Positions 18,964 to 27,500 of a DNA stretch of 64,000 nt are shown piece by piece. A program made the translations under genes and the position numbers. Numbering within the stretch: position 1 is the first letter of the stretch; each line of letters begins with the position of its first letter. The stretch lies in NCBI GenBank assembly GCA_016185755.1, contig JACPMX010000011.1, positions 62,001 to 126,000 on the forward strand. Direction: 5' to 3'. The stretch is from Candidatus Woesearchaeota archaeon (lineage in GTDB: Archaea; Nanobdellota; Nanobdellia; Woesearchaeales; GW2011-AR4). Under the pieces are notes generated by a model. It was not told the DNA's origin. It did not search any database and worked only from the letters and a program-made list of their open reading frames with translations.

Positions 18964-19053
18964 TTTATTTCCTCGTTGTTTGTTTTCCCTAACACACTCT
19001 AGAATTTTGAACGATGCGATGCCCCTTATAGAATATGTCAGATTTTGTGGGGC
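18964..19053 (-). promoter_or_regulatory. leuA leader segment with hairpin and sequestrable ribosome site
   Basis: Between the leader-ORF stop and leuA ATG there is a GCCCC/GGGGC stem (19048-19052 with 19021-19025). The leuA ribosome region (minus-strand CAACGAGG, 18971-18978) is complementary, with one bulged G, to CCTGTTG inside the leader's Leu codons (19069-19075). No U-rich terminator is visible, which favours translational over transcriptional attenuation. Confidence 0.45.
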
Positions 19054-19128
19054 TTAAAGCAGCAGAAGCAACAGGTTTAGAGCTGACAAAAGCAAGACAG
19101 AATTTTTTAATGATGTTTTGCCAGCCAT
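19054..19128 (-). CDS. Leucine-rich leader peptide of leuA
   Basis: A 24-codon ORF (start MAGKTSLKNSV) has 11 leucines and finishes with six consecutive Leu codons (CTG TTG CTT CTG CTG CTT) directly before TAA. It lies on the leuA strand, ends 90 bp before leuA, and its ATG is about 33 bp from a TTTAAATA box, so it would be the first ORF on a leaderless leuA transcript. This is the layout of bacterial amino-acid leader peptides such as leuL. A single-span membrane peptide is the alternative reading. I know of no described archaeal example. Confidence 0.6.
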   Translation of the reverse strand: MAGKTSLKNSVLLLSALNLLLLLL

Positions 19129-19156
19129 TTTATTTTTTATTTGAAAATGCAGCTTG

Positions 19157-19164
19157 TATTTAAA
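19157..19164 (-). promoter_or_regulatory. TATA box of the leuA transcript
   Basis: TTTAAATA on the minus strand, centred about 33 bp before the leader-peptide ATG. It matches the box seen before smc (24551-24558) and the ORF at 62669. A start site near 19134 is predicted. Confidence 0.6.
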
Positions 19165-19229
19165 TGTTTTGAGAATTTTTGGTTTTACAGGCGCGCAGGT
19201 ATTTCCATTGACCTGGGAAGAAAGCAGTA

Positions 19230-19616
19230 TTATGCTGACCTAATTGCTGGCTCAACTTTCAGAACAGCGTTAACATAGGCATCGCTATAGGCTTCTAATA
19301 TTCTTATTGGGTCGTCAAATGAAGCATGCCCCTCATGCCGTGAGCCGTTAGAAGAAACAACTACTGAAACTGTGCCTTTCCATTCATGCGGCTCTCTACT
19401 CATTGAATGATTTTCAATTTTATAGTCAAAGATTTCCTCTAAAGCAGCAAAAACAAAACGTTTTGGATCCTGCAAATACTCTCTTTTAAGGTTGATGCCG
19501 GGCCTGATTTCTGCACTTTTAGCTGTTCCATCAACTATGAATTCCAATTTGAATATAGGACCATTATCGGGTCCGCCCGTATCAAGAAGCATGCTCTTTC
19601 TTTCAATACTTCGCAT
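19230..19616 (-). CDS. Stand-alone IPMS regulatory-domain-like protein
   Basis: A 128-residue protein. Its C-terminal half (residues about 60-125: a helix, then GTVSVVVSSNGSRHEGHA, then DDPIRILEAYSDAYVNAVLKV) follows the pattern of the 2-isopropylmalate synthase LeuA dimer/regulatory domain and can be aligned with the C-terminus of LeuA encoded just downstream (GEGYDRDIVRSAARAFANAIN). No catalytic barrel is present. It has its own TATA box (around 19640) and ATG at 19616. It may modulate LeuA or bind a ligand; this is inferred from resemblance and location only. Confidence 0.55.
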   Translation of the reverse strand: MRSIERKSMLLDTGGPDNGPIFKLEFIVDGTAKSAEIRPGINLKREYLQDPKRFVFAALEEIFDYKIENHSMSREPHEWKGTVSVVVSSNGSRHEGHASFDDPIRILEAYSDAYVNAVLKVEPAIRSA

Positions 19617-19693
19617 GATTAAAGGTGAAGGTTAATTTTATATAAATCTTTTAACTAAAATTTGGAACAAGCATACCAAGAAATGTAGCTTTT

Positions 19694-20929
19694 TCATATA
19701 AATTTTTCAAGTTTTGCCTGCTGCCTGATGTTTTTCAGCAGCTTGCTTGGATTCAGCAGATAATCGACATTATAGCCAAACTTTCTTTTTATCAGCTTCC
19801 TTGCATACTCAAGCATCAGCTCCTTTGAGGAGAATTCTATCGGCTTGATGCTCATGGCTTTTCTTGCAGCTTCTCTTGTAACCCAAACTCCCAAAGGCAT
19901 TGAATATTCATCCGTTATAAACCTTAATGCAAGAACAGAAGCCTGCTTTCTTATCTCCCTTAATTTTTCAAGAATTCCAAGCCTGACTGTGTAATACCCT
20001 CCTACAGTGTTTTCCGCGTAATCTTTTCTTCCGCTATAGCTTTCATAATCTGTTGTGTACTTTAACGGCTTGCTGAAATCCCAATTTGAAGGCGCATACG
20101 TCTCAAACAATTCATAGCTCCAGATTTCGGGAAACATCAAAACCAAGTAATAATTTCCAAGATAGCTTCCAAAAAATGAAGAGCAAGAGCTCATTTCAGA
20201 AAAATCCTTTATTTCATTGATTAATTTCTTTCCGATAATGTCGTCTGTTGCTGTTATCGACCAGCGCGTGGGGACTAATTTCCTGTCTTTTTTCAATCCA
20301 AGAGTTCCAACGCTCAATATCCTGCTAAGGAAATTCTCGTCAAAATTGTTTTCATAGAGGTAATTGACAGCCTCATTTGCCTTTAAGTCAATGTCATCAA
20401 ATACCTTGTAAACTTTTGTGTGTATTTTTGGGTTTTCGGTTATCTGCGCCTTCTTTAATTTCGCATTCGGGCCGGTCGGCGCCATGTGAGAATCCAAGTT
20501 TAGCCTGAACTTTGGCTTTTCATGCAACTGAATGTCAACGTCAACCGGCTTGGAGGACATTGCAATGTCCTGCGACAGCTCGAGCAGCTTCACTCTCTTT
20601 TTTATATTGATATTGTACCTTGAATTCAGCAATGAAGAGCGGAAATCAACGATTTTCGGAATTTCAAATTGGCTGTTTGCCCAAAATTTAGGCGCATCAT
20701 AAAGCCATGCATCATCTTTCTGCTCAGGAGGAGCGAGAATCCCTACGTTTATGTTGGGATAGCCGAACCTGCCGACAAATGGGGAGACAGCATCGCTTGT
20801 GAATTCCTCTTTTTCAAGCGTATTTTTAATCCTGAATAATGCATTGTTTCTCGCGCATATGGGGCATCTTCCCTTTCCGCAGTCTCCTAATGGATCATAG
20901 CCCTTGTGCTGCCTGAACGGGATTTGCAT
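19694..20929 (-). CDS. nreA: NreA-type archaeal DNA repair protein
   Basis: A 411-residue protein of the archaeal Nre family: an N-terminal zinc finger (GDCGKGRCPICARNNALF), the conserved VGRFGYPNINVGILAPP, a central HTKVYKVFDDIDLKANEAV block, and a C-terminal PCNA-interacting motif QAKLEKFI as the last residues. Family members act in mitomycin-type DNA damage repair with PCNA. The ATG at 20929 is selected because a TATA-like ATTTATATTAA lies about 28 bp upstream. The downstream neighbours are unrelated. Confidence 0.88.
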   Translation of the reverse strand: MQIPFRQHKGYDPLGDCGKGRCPICARNNALFRIKNTLEKEEFTSDAVSPFVGRFGYPNINVGILAPPEQKDDAWLYDAPKFWANSQFEIPKIVDFRSSLLNSRYNINIKKRVKLLELSQDIAMSSKPVDVDIQLHEKPKFRLNLDSHMAPTGPNAKLKKAQITENPKIHTKVYKVFDDIDLKANEAVNYLYENNFDENFLSRILSVGTLGLKKDRKLVPTRWSITATDDIIGKKLINEIKDFSEMSSCSSFFGSYLGNYYLVLMFPEIWSYELFETYAPSNWDFSKPLKYTTDYESYSGRKDYAENTVGGYYTVRLGILEKLREIRKQASVLALRFITDEYSMPLGVWVTREAARKAMSIKPIEFSSKELMLEYARKLIKRKFGYNVDYLLNPSKLLKNIRQQAKLEKFI

Positions 20930-20974
20930 GAAAAAGCACAATCAAAGAATTAATATAAATTTTTGGGTGTAAAC

Positions 20975-21352
20975 CTATTTTTTATCAATTAACACATCTA
21001 TCTTCTTCTCTATCCTGTCCAGTTTTTTTGACAAGTCATCCCATGCATCAATAACAATCTCGTGCGGTGGCTTCGGCCTTAAATGCAATGGCACAGGTCT
21101 CCCGCCTCTTAGGAAATCCAGTATTTTTTTGTCTTTTAAGAAGTAATACTTTTTGCCTTCTTTCCATTCGCTTTCCACAAGCCCGATTTCTACAAGCAAA
21201 TTGAGATGAAAATCAATCGTCTGAGGCTTTTTCTTAATCTCATTGGAAATTTCACTGAGATATTTTTCCTTGCCTGAAAGGCTAAGCAAAATTTCTCTTC
21301 TTATGTCTGATGCAAGGGCTTTATGGAAAACTTCGTCATGTAGTGGCGGCAT
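20975..21352 (-). CDS. ArsR-type winged-helix regulator with coiled-coil tail
   Basis: A 125-residue protein. Residues 5-75 form an ArsR-like HTH (ALASDIRREILLSLSGKEKYLSEISNEIKKKPQTIDFHLNLL as successive helices with the wing at EWKEGKKYYFLK). After a Pro-rich linker the last 25 residues form a heptad coiled coil (WDDLSKKLDRIEKKIDVLI). No Cys metal-site motif is seen. It is divergent from the small-protein operon at 21482, the usual layout for a local regulator. Confidence 0.82.
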   Translation of the reverse strand: MPPLHDEVFHKALASDIRREILLSLSGKEKYLSEISNEIKKKPQTIDFHLNLLVEIGLVESEWKEGKKYYFLKDKKILDFLRGGRPVPLHLRPKPPHEIVIDAWDDLSKKLDRIEKKIDVLIDKK

Positions 21353-21448
21353 AAAAACTAAGTTTCGAGATTACTATAATAATCTTTCTTTTCGATTAAA
21401 CTAGAAAAACCGAAATATTTAAATACTTGCTATACTTTCCACTTTCAT

Positions 21449-21470
21449 AAGAAACCCGAAAGAGTTTCTT
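21449..21470. promoter_or_regulatory. Palindrome in the ArsR/small-protein divergent region
   Basis: AAGAAAC, an 8-base spacer, then GTTTCTT form a perfect 7-bp inverted repeat. It lies at the expected transcript start of the plus-strand operon, whose TTTAAATA box is at 21418-21425, and directly before its GGAGG ribosome site. It could be an operator for the divergent ArsR-type protein or an RNA hairpin. Confidence 0.45.
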
Positions 21471-21481
21471 GGAGGCAAAAA

Positions 21482-21790
21482 ATGGAACAAGCAAAACAAT
21501 ATGCAAGCATGGCAAGAAAAGCTGCTGAAGAAAAAGCACACTTGGCAAGAGTTGTTTATAGCGGGCTTGGCACACTATTAACAGTTTCAGGGGAAGAGGC
21601 AACTAGAATTGTCGAAGGAATGATGGACTATGGCGGAGTTCCAAAGAAACCAATAGACCGACTAGCGACATATCAATTTGCCCAATATGTAGTGGCAGCA
21701 AGGTCACTTGGAGATGAGCTTGACGCCAAGGTTAAGCATTTGATGGAAACAATAAATTTGGAAGATGGTGAAAATGCCGCCACACCATGA
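21482..21790 (+). CDS. Small alpha-helical hypothetical protein
   Basis: A 102-residue, mostly helical protein starting MEQAKQYASMARKAAEEKAH with GGAGG eight bases upstream. There is no signal peptide or metal motif, and I do not recognise the family. It is the first gene of a three-gene operon with overlapping or close successors, divergent from an ArsR-type regulator. Confidence 0.65.
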   Translation: MEQAKQYASMARKAAEEKAHLARVVYSGLGTLLTVSGEEATRIVEGMMDYGGVPKKPIDRLATYQFAQYVVAARSLGDELDAKVKHLMETINLEDGENAATP

Positions 21791-22016
21791 GCCTTCAGCA
21801 GCTCACCTGCATATACCGCCTCATGCGCTGCCTATCCGGAATGAAAACAAGATAAAATTCCTTTTTATCAGCTTTGTTTTTTCGAGCCTTTTCGCCCTAG
21901 GATTTGCCCTGTCATTAAGATTTTCCGGCATATCAATAAATGTCATAATACCGTCTACTGCCCCGGTATGGATGAGCACATTGACTATAGGGTACATGAT
22001 GCAGACAGAAAAATAA
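21774..22016 (+). CDS. Small two-helix membrane protein, His-rich N-terminus
   Basis: An 80-residue protein overlapping the preceding gene by 17 bases. The N-terminus MPPHHEPSAAHLHIPPHALP carries five His and many Pro, followed by two hydrophobic segments (FLFISFVFSSLFALGFALSL and a second ending IGYMMQ). The His cluster could bind metal, which fits an ArsR-type neighbour, but this is inference. An alternative ATG at 21765 adds three residues. Confidence 0.6.
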   Translation: MPPHHEPSAAHLHIPPHALPIRNENKIKFLFISFVFSSLFALGFALSLRFSGISINVIIPSTAPVWMSTLTIGYMMQTEK

Positions 22017-22032
22017 CACGGAGGTGAGAAAT

Positions 22033-22140
22033 ATGCCAAGACCGCATGAAATGGATGAAAGGCCGCCGCATGAGGAAATTTTGGAAAGGCTGGGCAAAAT
22101 CGAGGAAATGGTAAGAAGAATAGAAGAAAAGCTAAGATGA
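22033..22140 (+). CDS. 35-residue coiled-coil microprotein
   Basis: It starts MPRPHEMDERPPHEEILERL with a strong GGAGGTGA ribosome site 7-14 bases upstream. The last 22 residues form two to three heptads ending RRIEEKLR. The Pro/His linker plus coiled coil resembles the C-terminal tail of the divergent ArsR-type regulator (RPKPPHEIVIDAWDDL then a coiled coil). It may pair with that tail. The stop at 22140 is clean and there is no homologue known to me. Confidence 0.6.
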   Translation: MPRPHEMDERPPHEEILERLGKIEEMVRRIEEKLR

Positions 22141-22204
22141 TTCTCCTTTTCTTTTTATTTTTCAAACAAAAACCCTTAAATAACTAAAGTCCAACTCGGC
22201 TGAT

Positions 22205-23239
22205 ATGGCATTATCATCGGACCAAATCAGGCAGTTGAGGGAGCATCTGGACAGCTGCAAAAACCCATTGTTCTTCTTTGATGACGACCAGGATGGGCTG
22301 TGCTCTTTCCTCCAGCTTTACCGCTACAAGGGTGAAGGCAAGGGAATAATCGTAAAGACAACGCCTAAGCTCGGGACTTTTTTTGTCAGCAAGGTGCATG
22401 AATACAAGCCTGACAAGGTTTTCATCCTTGACATTGCGGTTGTGGAGCAGGAATTCCTTGATGAGATGAAAGTGCCTGTCATATGGATTGACCACCACGG
22501 GCCCTTTGAAAGAAGCAACGTGAAATATTTCAATCCCAGGGTCTCCAACCGGGAAGACAATCATCCGACTTCATACATGTGCCATCAGATTGTCCAGCAG
22601 GATTTATGGATAGGGATGACTGGATGCATTGCAGACTGGTTCATCCCCCCTTTCATCAATGATTTCAAGAAGGAATATCCTGACCTGATAGACAAGCCGT
22701 ACAGGACTGCAGGAGATATAATCTACAATACACAACTTGGTTTTTTGACAAGGATATTCGCGTTTGTGCTGAAAGGCAAGACAAATGATGTCATGAAATC
22801 CATTAAGGTTTTGACGCGAATAAACAGCCCTTATGAAATCCTGAAACAAGAAACTGCGCAGGGCAAATTCATCTACAAGAGGTATGCGGAAGCCAATAAA
22901 ATGTACGAGCCCTTGATTAAGGATGTACTGGAAACAGCGGAAAAGTCAGGTGAAAAGCTTGCGGTGTTCAAGTATGCCGATGACAGGACCAGCTTTACAA
23001 GCGAACTGTCCAATGAGGCAATTTACCGGCATCCTGACAAGATAATAATGATTGCAAGGGAAAAGAATGACGAGATGAAATGCAGCATCCGCTCGTCAAA
23101 AATAGTGCTTCCTCCTTTGGTGGATAAATGCCTTGTGGGGCTTGAAGGCTACGGCGGCGGGCACGAGCATGCATGCGGCCTTAATGTCAAGACAAGGGAT
23201 TTTGAGGAGTTCCTGAGAAGGTTCAGGGAGATGATTTAA
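22205..23239 (+). CDS. DHH-family phosphoesterase (RecJ-like/archaeal)
   Basis: A 344-residue protein with motif I FFFDDDQDGLCS, motif II VFILDIAVV, the DHH signature in WIDHHGPFE, and a C-terminal DHHA1-type GLEGYGGGHEHACGLNV. By family knowledge it is a Mn-dependent phosphodiesterase acting on single-stranded DNA/RNA or nanoRNA; archaeal relatives include the GINS-associated nuclease. A CxxH pair in MTGCIAD is unremarkable. TATA-like ccttaaataac lies upstream. Its 3' end overlaps the convergent gene at 23236 by four bases. Confidence 0.85.
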   Translation: MALSSDQIRQLREHLDSCKNPLFFFDDDQDGLCSFLQLYRYKGEGKGIIVKTTPKLGTFFVSKVHEYKPDKVFILDIAVVEQEFLDEMKVPVIWIDHHGPFERSNVKYFNPRVSNREDNHPTSYMCHQIVQQDLWIGMTGCIADWFIPPFINDFKKEYPDLIDKPYRTAGDIIYNTQLGFLTRIFAFVLKGKTNDVMKSIKVLTRINSPYEILKQETAQGKFIYKRYAEANKMYEPLIKDVLETAEKSGEKLAVFKYADDRTSFTSELSNEAIYRHPDKIIMIAREKNDEMKCSIRSSKIVLPPLVDKCLVGLEGYGGGHEHACGLNVKTRDFEEFLRRFREMI

Positions 23240-23877
23240 TCAGAGGCAAAGTCGTAAGTTATTGTTCCAATGTTGTACAAATACCTTAGCAACAAACGCA
23301 TTCTATCGTGATGGTCTGTTCCAAGAACTAGTGGCAGCAAAGCCAAATTTTTGGCATTCATCAATCTCCATATATTCCTGGCATCAGCATCTTCTCTTCT
23401 TGCGTTTAATTCAGTAAGCTGCCCCTCTAGCCAGCTTATTCGGGCTTTGCTCATTTTTAATTCCAATCTGCTTCTTGGATTTATCTTCTGCAATGCTTTA
23501 TACTCTTCATGTAGTCTTCTCTGAGCGTAAAGAAACTCCCTGTCCTCAATTCCATAAATTTGGAATTTTCCGCTTTTCAGACCTTTTTGATGCTTCAACT
23601 GCAGGAGATGAATTGAAGATGTCCTCTCCCCTATGCTCCATGTGTCTTCCAGGAAAATGTGCGGGGGGACATATCTTGCTGCTTCTGCAATTTTTTCGAC
23701 TAAATTAGGGACTATTCCAAAACCGGTTTCACATGCAACCACATGCCTGCCATTTCCTTTAAGAAGGCCGCCGATATTTTCTGCTATCTGAACTTGGGCC
23801 GGGATAGATTGATGATAATCTCTAAAATAGGCCACATTTCTGCCACCGGGAATCTCGTAAGCGCGGTTTGCTTGCAT
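23236..23877 (-). CDS. Hypothetical protein, possible TIKI/TraB-like fold
   Basis: A 213-residue protein. A GxG-like HVVACETGFGIVPNL region, an internal Glu-Asp (YGIEDREF), and ARNIWRLMNAKN followed by LGTDHHDRMRLL give a layout reminiscent of TIKI/ChaN-like hydrolases (Glu/Arg, then ARN...M, then a terminal His). The resemblance is weak. No signal peptide or membrane segment is present. Confidence 0.55.
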   Translation of the reverse strand: MQANRAYEIPGGRNVAYFRDYHQSIPAQVQIAENIGGLLKGNGRHVVACETGFGIVPNLVEKIAEAARYVPPHIFLEDTWSIGERTSSIHLLQLKHQKGLKSGKFQIYGIEDREFLYAQRRLHEEYKALQKINPRSRLELKMSKARISWLEGQLTELNARREDADARNIWRLMNAKNLALLPLVLGTDHHDRMRLLLRYLYNIGTITYDFASD

Positions 23878-23944
23878 TATACATTAAAAAAAGAAATTAA
23901 ATATAAATCTTTGCAATTAAACTACTCTTAAGTCATAACAAGAT

Positions 23945-24466
23945 TCAAAACCTTAAATTCTGGTTGATGAAGTTGATTATCTCGTCTTTTTTCCTGTTGG
24001 ATTCCTTGTCCTTCATCCTGGAAGAGTACAGGTCAAGGTTTTCCTTCTTTATCCTGGAGTTTATCCTTGATATCTTCTCGTTGATCTTGTTCAGCCTTGT
24101 GACGAGCATGTTGAGCTTGTTGGGCATCTCGCTTGGCAGGGAAAGCACAAGCAGCTTGGTGCAGTTATTGTTCATATAGAATATCTTGCTTCCGCCGAAT
24201 GTCTTCTGCTCCTCCCTGAGGAAGTCCTTCCATGCGTCTGATGCGCCGCTGCTCTTCGCGAGCCTCAAAACCAAAGCCTCTTTGTAGGATTTTGACTTGA
24301 TCAAGTGCAGTTCAATGGAGTCATTGCCTGCCTCAAAATCGCCCCTGAACTCGAGAATTCCGTCATCTTCAATGCCGCTGAAAGCCGAATACTCAATAGC
24401 ATCCGAGCTCCGGTCTATGTCAATGTGAGAAATAATGTTCCTGTAATCATGCTCCATGTAAACCAC
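23945..24466 (-). CDS. Hypothetical protein divergent from smc
   Basis: A 173-residue protein: an N-terminal beta-rich half (residues 10-75) and a C-terminal long helix rich in Lys, Asn and Arg that looks like a coiled coil (MPNKLNMLVTRLNKINEKIS onward). Not recognised. It is divergent from smc with 114 bp between starts. A start at 24457 (MEHDYRN) is equally possible. Confidence 0.6.
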   Translation of the reverse strand: MVYMEHDYRNIISHIDIDRSSDAIEYSAFSGIEDDGILEFRGDFEAGNDSIELHLIKSKSYKEALVLRLAKSSGASDAWKDFLREEQKTFGGSKIFYMNNNCTKLLVLSLPSEMPNKLNMLVTRLNKINEKISRINSRIKKENLDLYSSRMKDKESNRKKDEIINFINQNLRF

Positions 24467-24580
24467 CCCGGTTTATTTTCCTATATGCAAGCTTATTTAA
24501 ATACTTATTGCTGTTTACAGGGCAAAACAGCGAGGGCTGCAACAACAAACTTTAAATAATACCAATGCAGGGTATTTTTC

Positions 24581-27500
24581 ATGGAAGAGGTTTCTAATGA
24601 TGTCCGGGCAACGCCTCAGATAACTGTTGCGGAAGAGGCAGTAAAAGCCACAAGAATCAACAAGATGGTGATGCAGGGCTTCAAGTCCTTTGCCAAGCAC
24701 ACGGAGATACTTTTTGGAGGCAATTTCAACTGCGTTCTTGGGCCGAACGGGGCAGGAAAAAGCAATGTTTTGGACGCGCTTTGCTTTGTGCTCGGCAAAT
24801 CATCCTCAAGGGATTTAAGGGCTGAAAAATCGGCAAATTTAATCTACAATGGCGGCAAGTCCAAGAAGCCGGCAAAGCACGGGGAGGTAAGCATATATTT
24901 TGACAACTCCAGCAAAGTTTTTCCCACAGAAGACAATGAAGTCAAGATAACAAGGATAGTGAGGGAAAGCGGCCAGTCCATATACAAGATAAATGACCGG
25001 GCAATGACAAGGCAGCAGGTGACAAGCCTGCTTTCTTTGGCTAAGATAGATCCTGACGGCTATAACATAATCCTTCAGGGGGACATTGTGAAGTTTGTCG
25101 AAATGCACCCGGAAGAAAGGAGAGTTTTGATAGAAGACATTGCCGGCATTTCAGTTTACGAGGAAAGAAAGCACAAGGCGATGCTCGAGCTGGAAAAGGT
25201 TGAGCAGCACTTAAGGGAAACTGAGCTTATCCTTACTGAAAGAAACACCTATCTCAAGGAGCTCAAAAAAGACCGTGACCAGGCCATGAAGTACAAGGAC
25301 ATGAGCGACAGGATAAGGCAAAACAGGGCTTCATACCTGAAGATACAGGTGGACCGGAAAGAAGCTGAGAAGAAGGAAATCCAGGAAAAAATAGATTCCG
25401 GCAACGGCAGCCTGGGCGTTTTAAGGGAAAAAATCAGCAAGCTGAAGCTTGAAAACGAGGACAAAAAGAAGCAGATTGAGTCAATTTCAAAAGAAATAGA
25501 GGAAAAAGGCGAGATAGAGCAGGTCAGGCTCAACAAGGATGTTGAGATTTTGAAGATAGAGCTTACAAAGAACAATTCAAGAATTGATGTTTTAAGGAAC
25601 GAGCTGAGCAAAATAAAGCAGAGAAGAACGGACTTGAGGGCAAGCATTGAAGACGTTGAAAAAAGGATTTCCCAGCTTACCAATGAAAAAAAGGAATACG
25701 AGTCGCATATAGGGTCAAAAAACAAGGACAGGGAGACAATCAGCAGCAAGATAATAAAATTCAAGGAAAAAAACCAGCTCGATAATGTTGCCGACATAGA
25801 AAGAAAAGTTGAGGAGATAGACAGAAAAGCGGATGATTTCCAGAAGGAAATAACTGCCCTTAGGGAAAGCCAGCACAATCTTATAAGGGAAAAGGACAGG
25901 TTAAGGCATGAGATAGGGGTCATAGATGACAAGATAAAAAAAGTTATTGATGTAGAGAAGGAATACCGGCAGCAGCTTGATGCATTGAAAGACAAGAGAC
26001 AGGCTTTCAAGAGCACGACTTTGGAGCTGAACAAATGCCTTGACGAGGACTCTTCCTTGGCGATACAGCTTTCTGACTCGAGAAGAAGGCTGAACATAAT
26101 AAATGAAGAGCTTGCAAAGCTGCGCGCAAAAGACATCACAATCAAGGAATTTGCAAGGCTTGATTTGGGCGTCAAGAAAATCCTTGAGCTCAAGGGCAAA
26201 AGGGACGGAATCTACGGAACTGTTGCAGACCTTGGAAATGTAAGCTCAAAATACGCAGTTGCGCTTGAAGTGGCTGCTGGCCCGAGGATAAAAAGCATAG
26301 TTGTGGAGAATGACAGGCTGGCAGCAGAGCTTATCAGTTACCTCAAGGAAAACAGGCTGGGGACAGCTACTTTCCTCCCATTGAACAAGCTGAGCGCCAG
26401 GGAGGCAAATGATGAAGTGAAGAAATACATAGGGGCAAAAGGCGTGCATGACTTGGCAATAAACCTTGTTTCTTACGAGCAGAAATTCAAGAAAGTATTT
26501 TCATATGTTTTCTCGGACACCCTGATTGTTGACAATATACATGTTGCGGCAAGGCTTGGAATCGGGAAGGCAAAATTCGTCACCTTGGACGGGGACGTTG
26601 CAGAAGCAAGCGGCGCAATGCACGGCGGCTTCAGGGAGAGAAGAAAAGAGGCATTCGGCTTCAAGGAAATGGAAGTGGCTGAAAGCCTTGGGTCAAATGA
26701 GAAAAAGGCAGGGGAGCTTGAAAATGCCATATCTGCACTGGAAAAAAAAAGGAGCGAAAACGAAGCCAAAATCACAGAGCTCCGGGAGAAAAAAGCAATT
26801 TTTGAAGGGGAGATAATAAAATCGGAAGCCTCAATGCACCTTGAATCCGGCGACATGGAAATTTCAAGGCAGCAGCAGAAGGAGCTAGAGGCAAGGGAAA
26901 AGGGAATAGACAATGAAATCAGCAAAATCAGCAATAAAATTTCAGAATCAAACAGGGAGCTTACAACCCTGAAGATAGAAAAGCAAAGATTAAGGAATGT
27001 CATAGCGCAGCTTAACGACCCGACGCTGCTTGCAGAGCTGAACACGTTTGAGCAGAAATTCAAGGAACTAAGCGAAGAAATAATCAAGATAAGCTCCGAG
27101 ATAAAGAACATAGATGCGCAGATAATAAACATATTTTTGCCTGACAGGGAAAAGACAGAGAAGATTTTGAAGCAGCTGGACAGGGATGAAGAGGAGTTCA
27201 ACAGCGAGCTTAAGAGGCTGCAGGAGTCAATAAGCCAGAGGGAAGGACTGCTCAGGGAAAAAGAGGCCCTTGCAAAGGAATTCTACACAAAATTCAAGTC
27301 CTTGTTTGCGAAACAGGGAAAAATAAACGAGGAAATACAGAAGAATGACATTTCAATCGAAAAGCTTGCAGAGGAAAGCCGCCAAGCCGAAATCAAGGTG
27401 AACTTCCATTCGCTGAAAAACGCGGAATTTGCAGCCTCGCTGGCAGCAATGAGCCAGGAATTCGCCCAGTACGAGGGGGTGAAGCTTGACACCGAAAAAA

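Noticed and set aside
25249-26199. Long minus-strand open frames inside smc and similar long antisense frames in other genes.
   Set aside because: They are shadows of the biased codon use of Lys/Glu-rich genes on the other strand; no start signals or conserved motifs.
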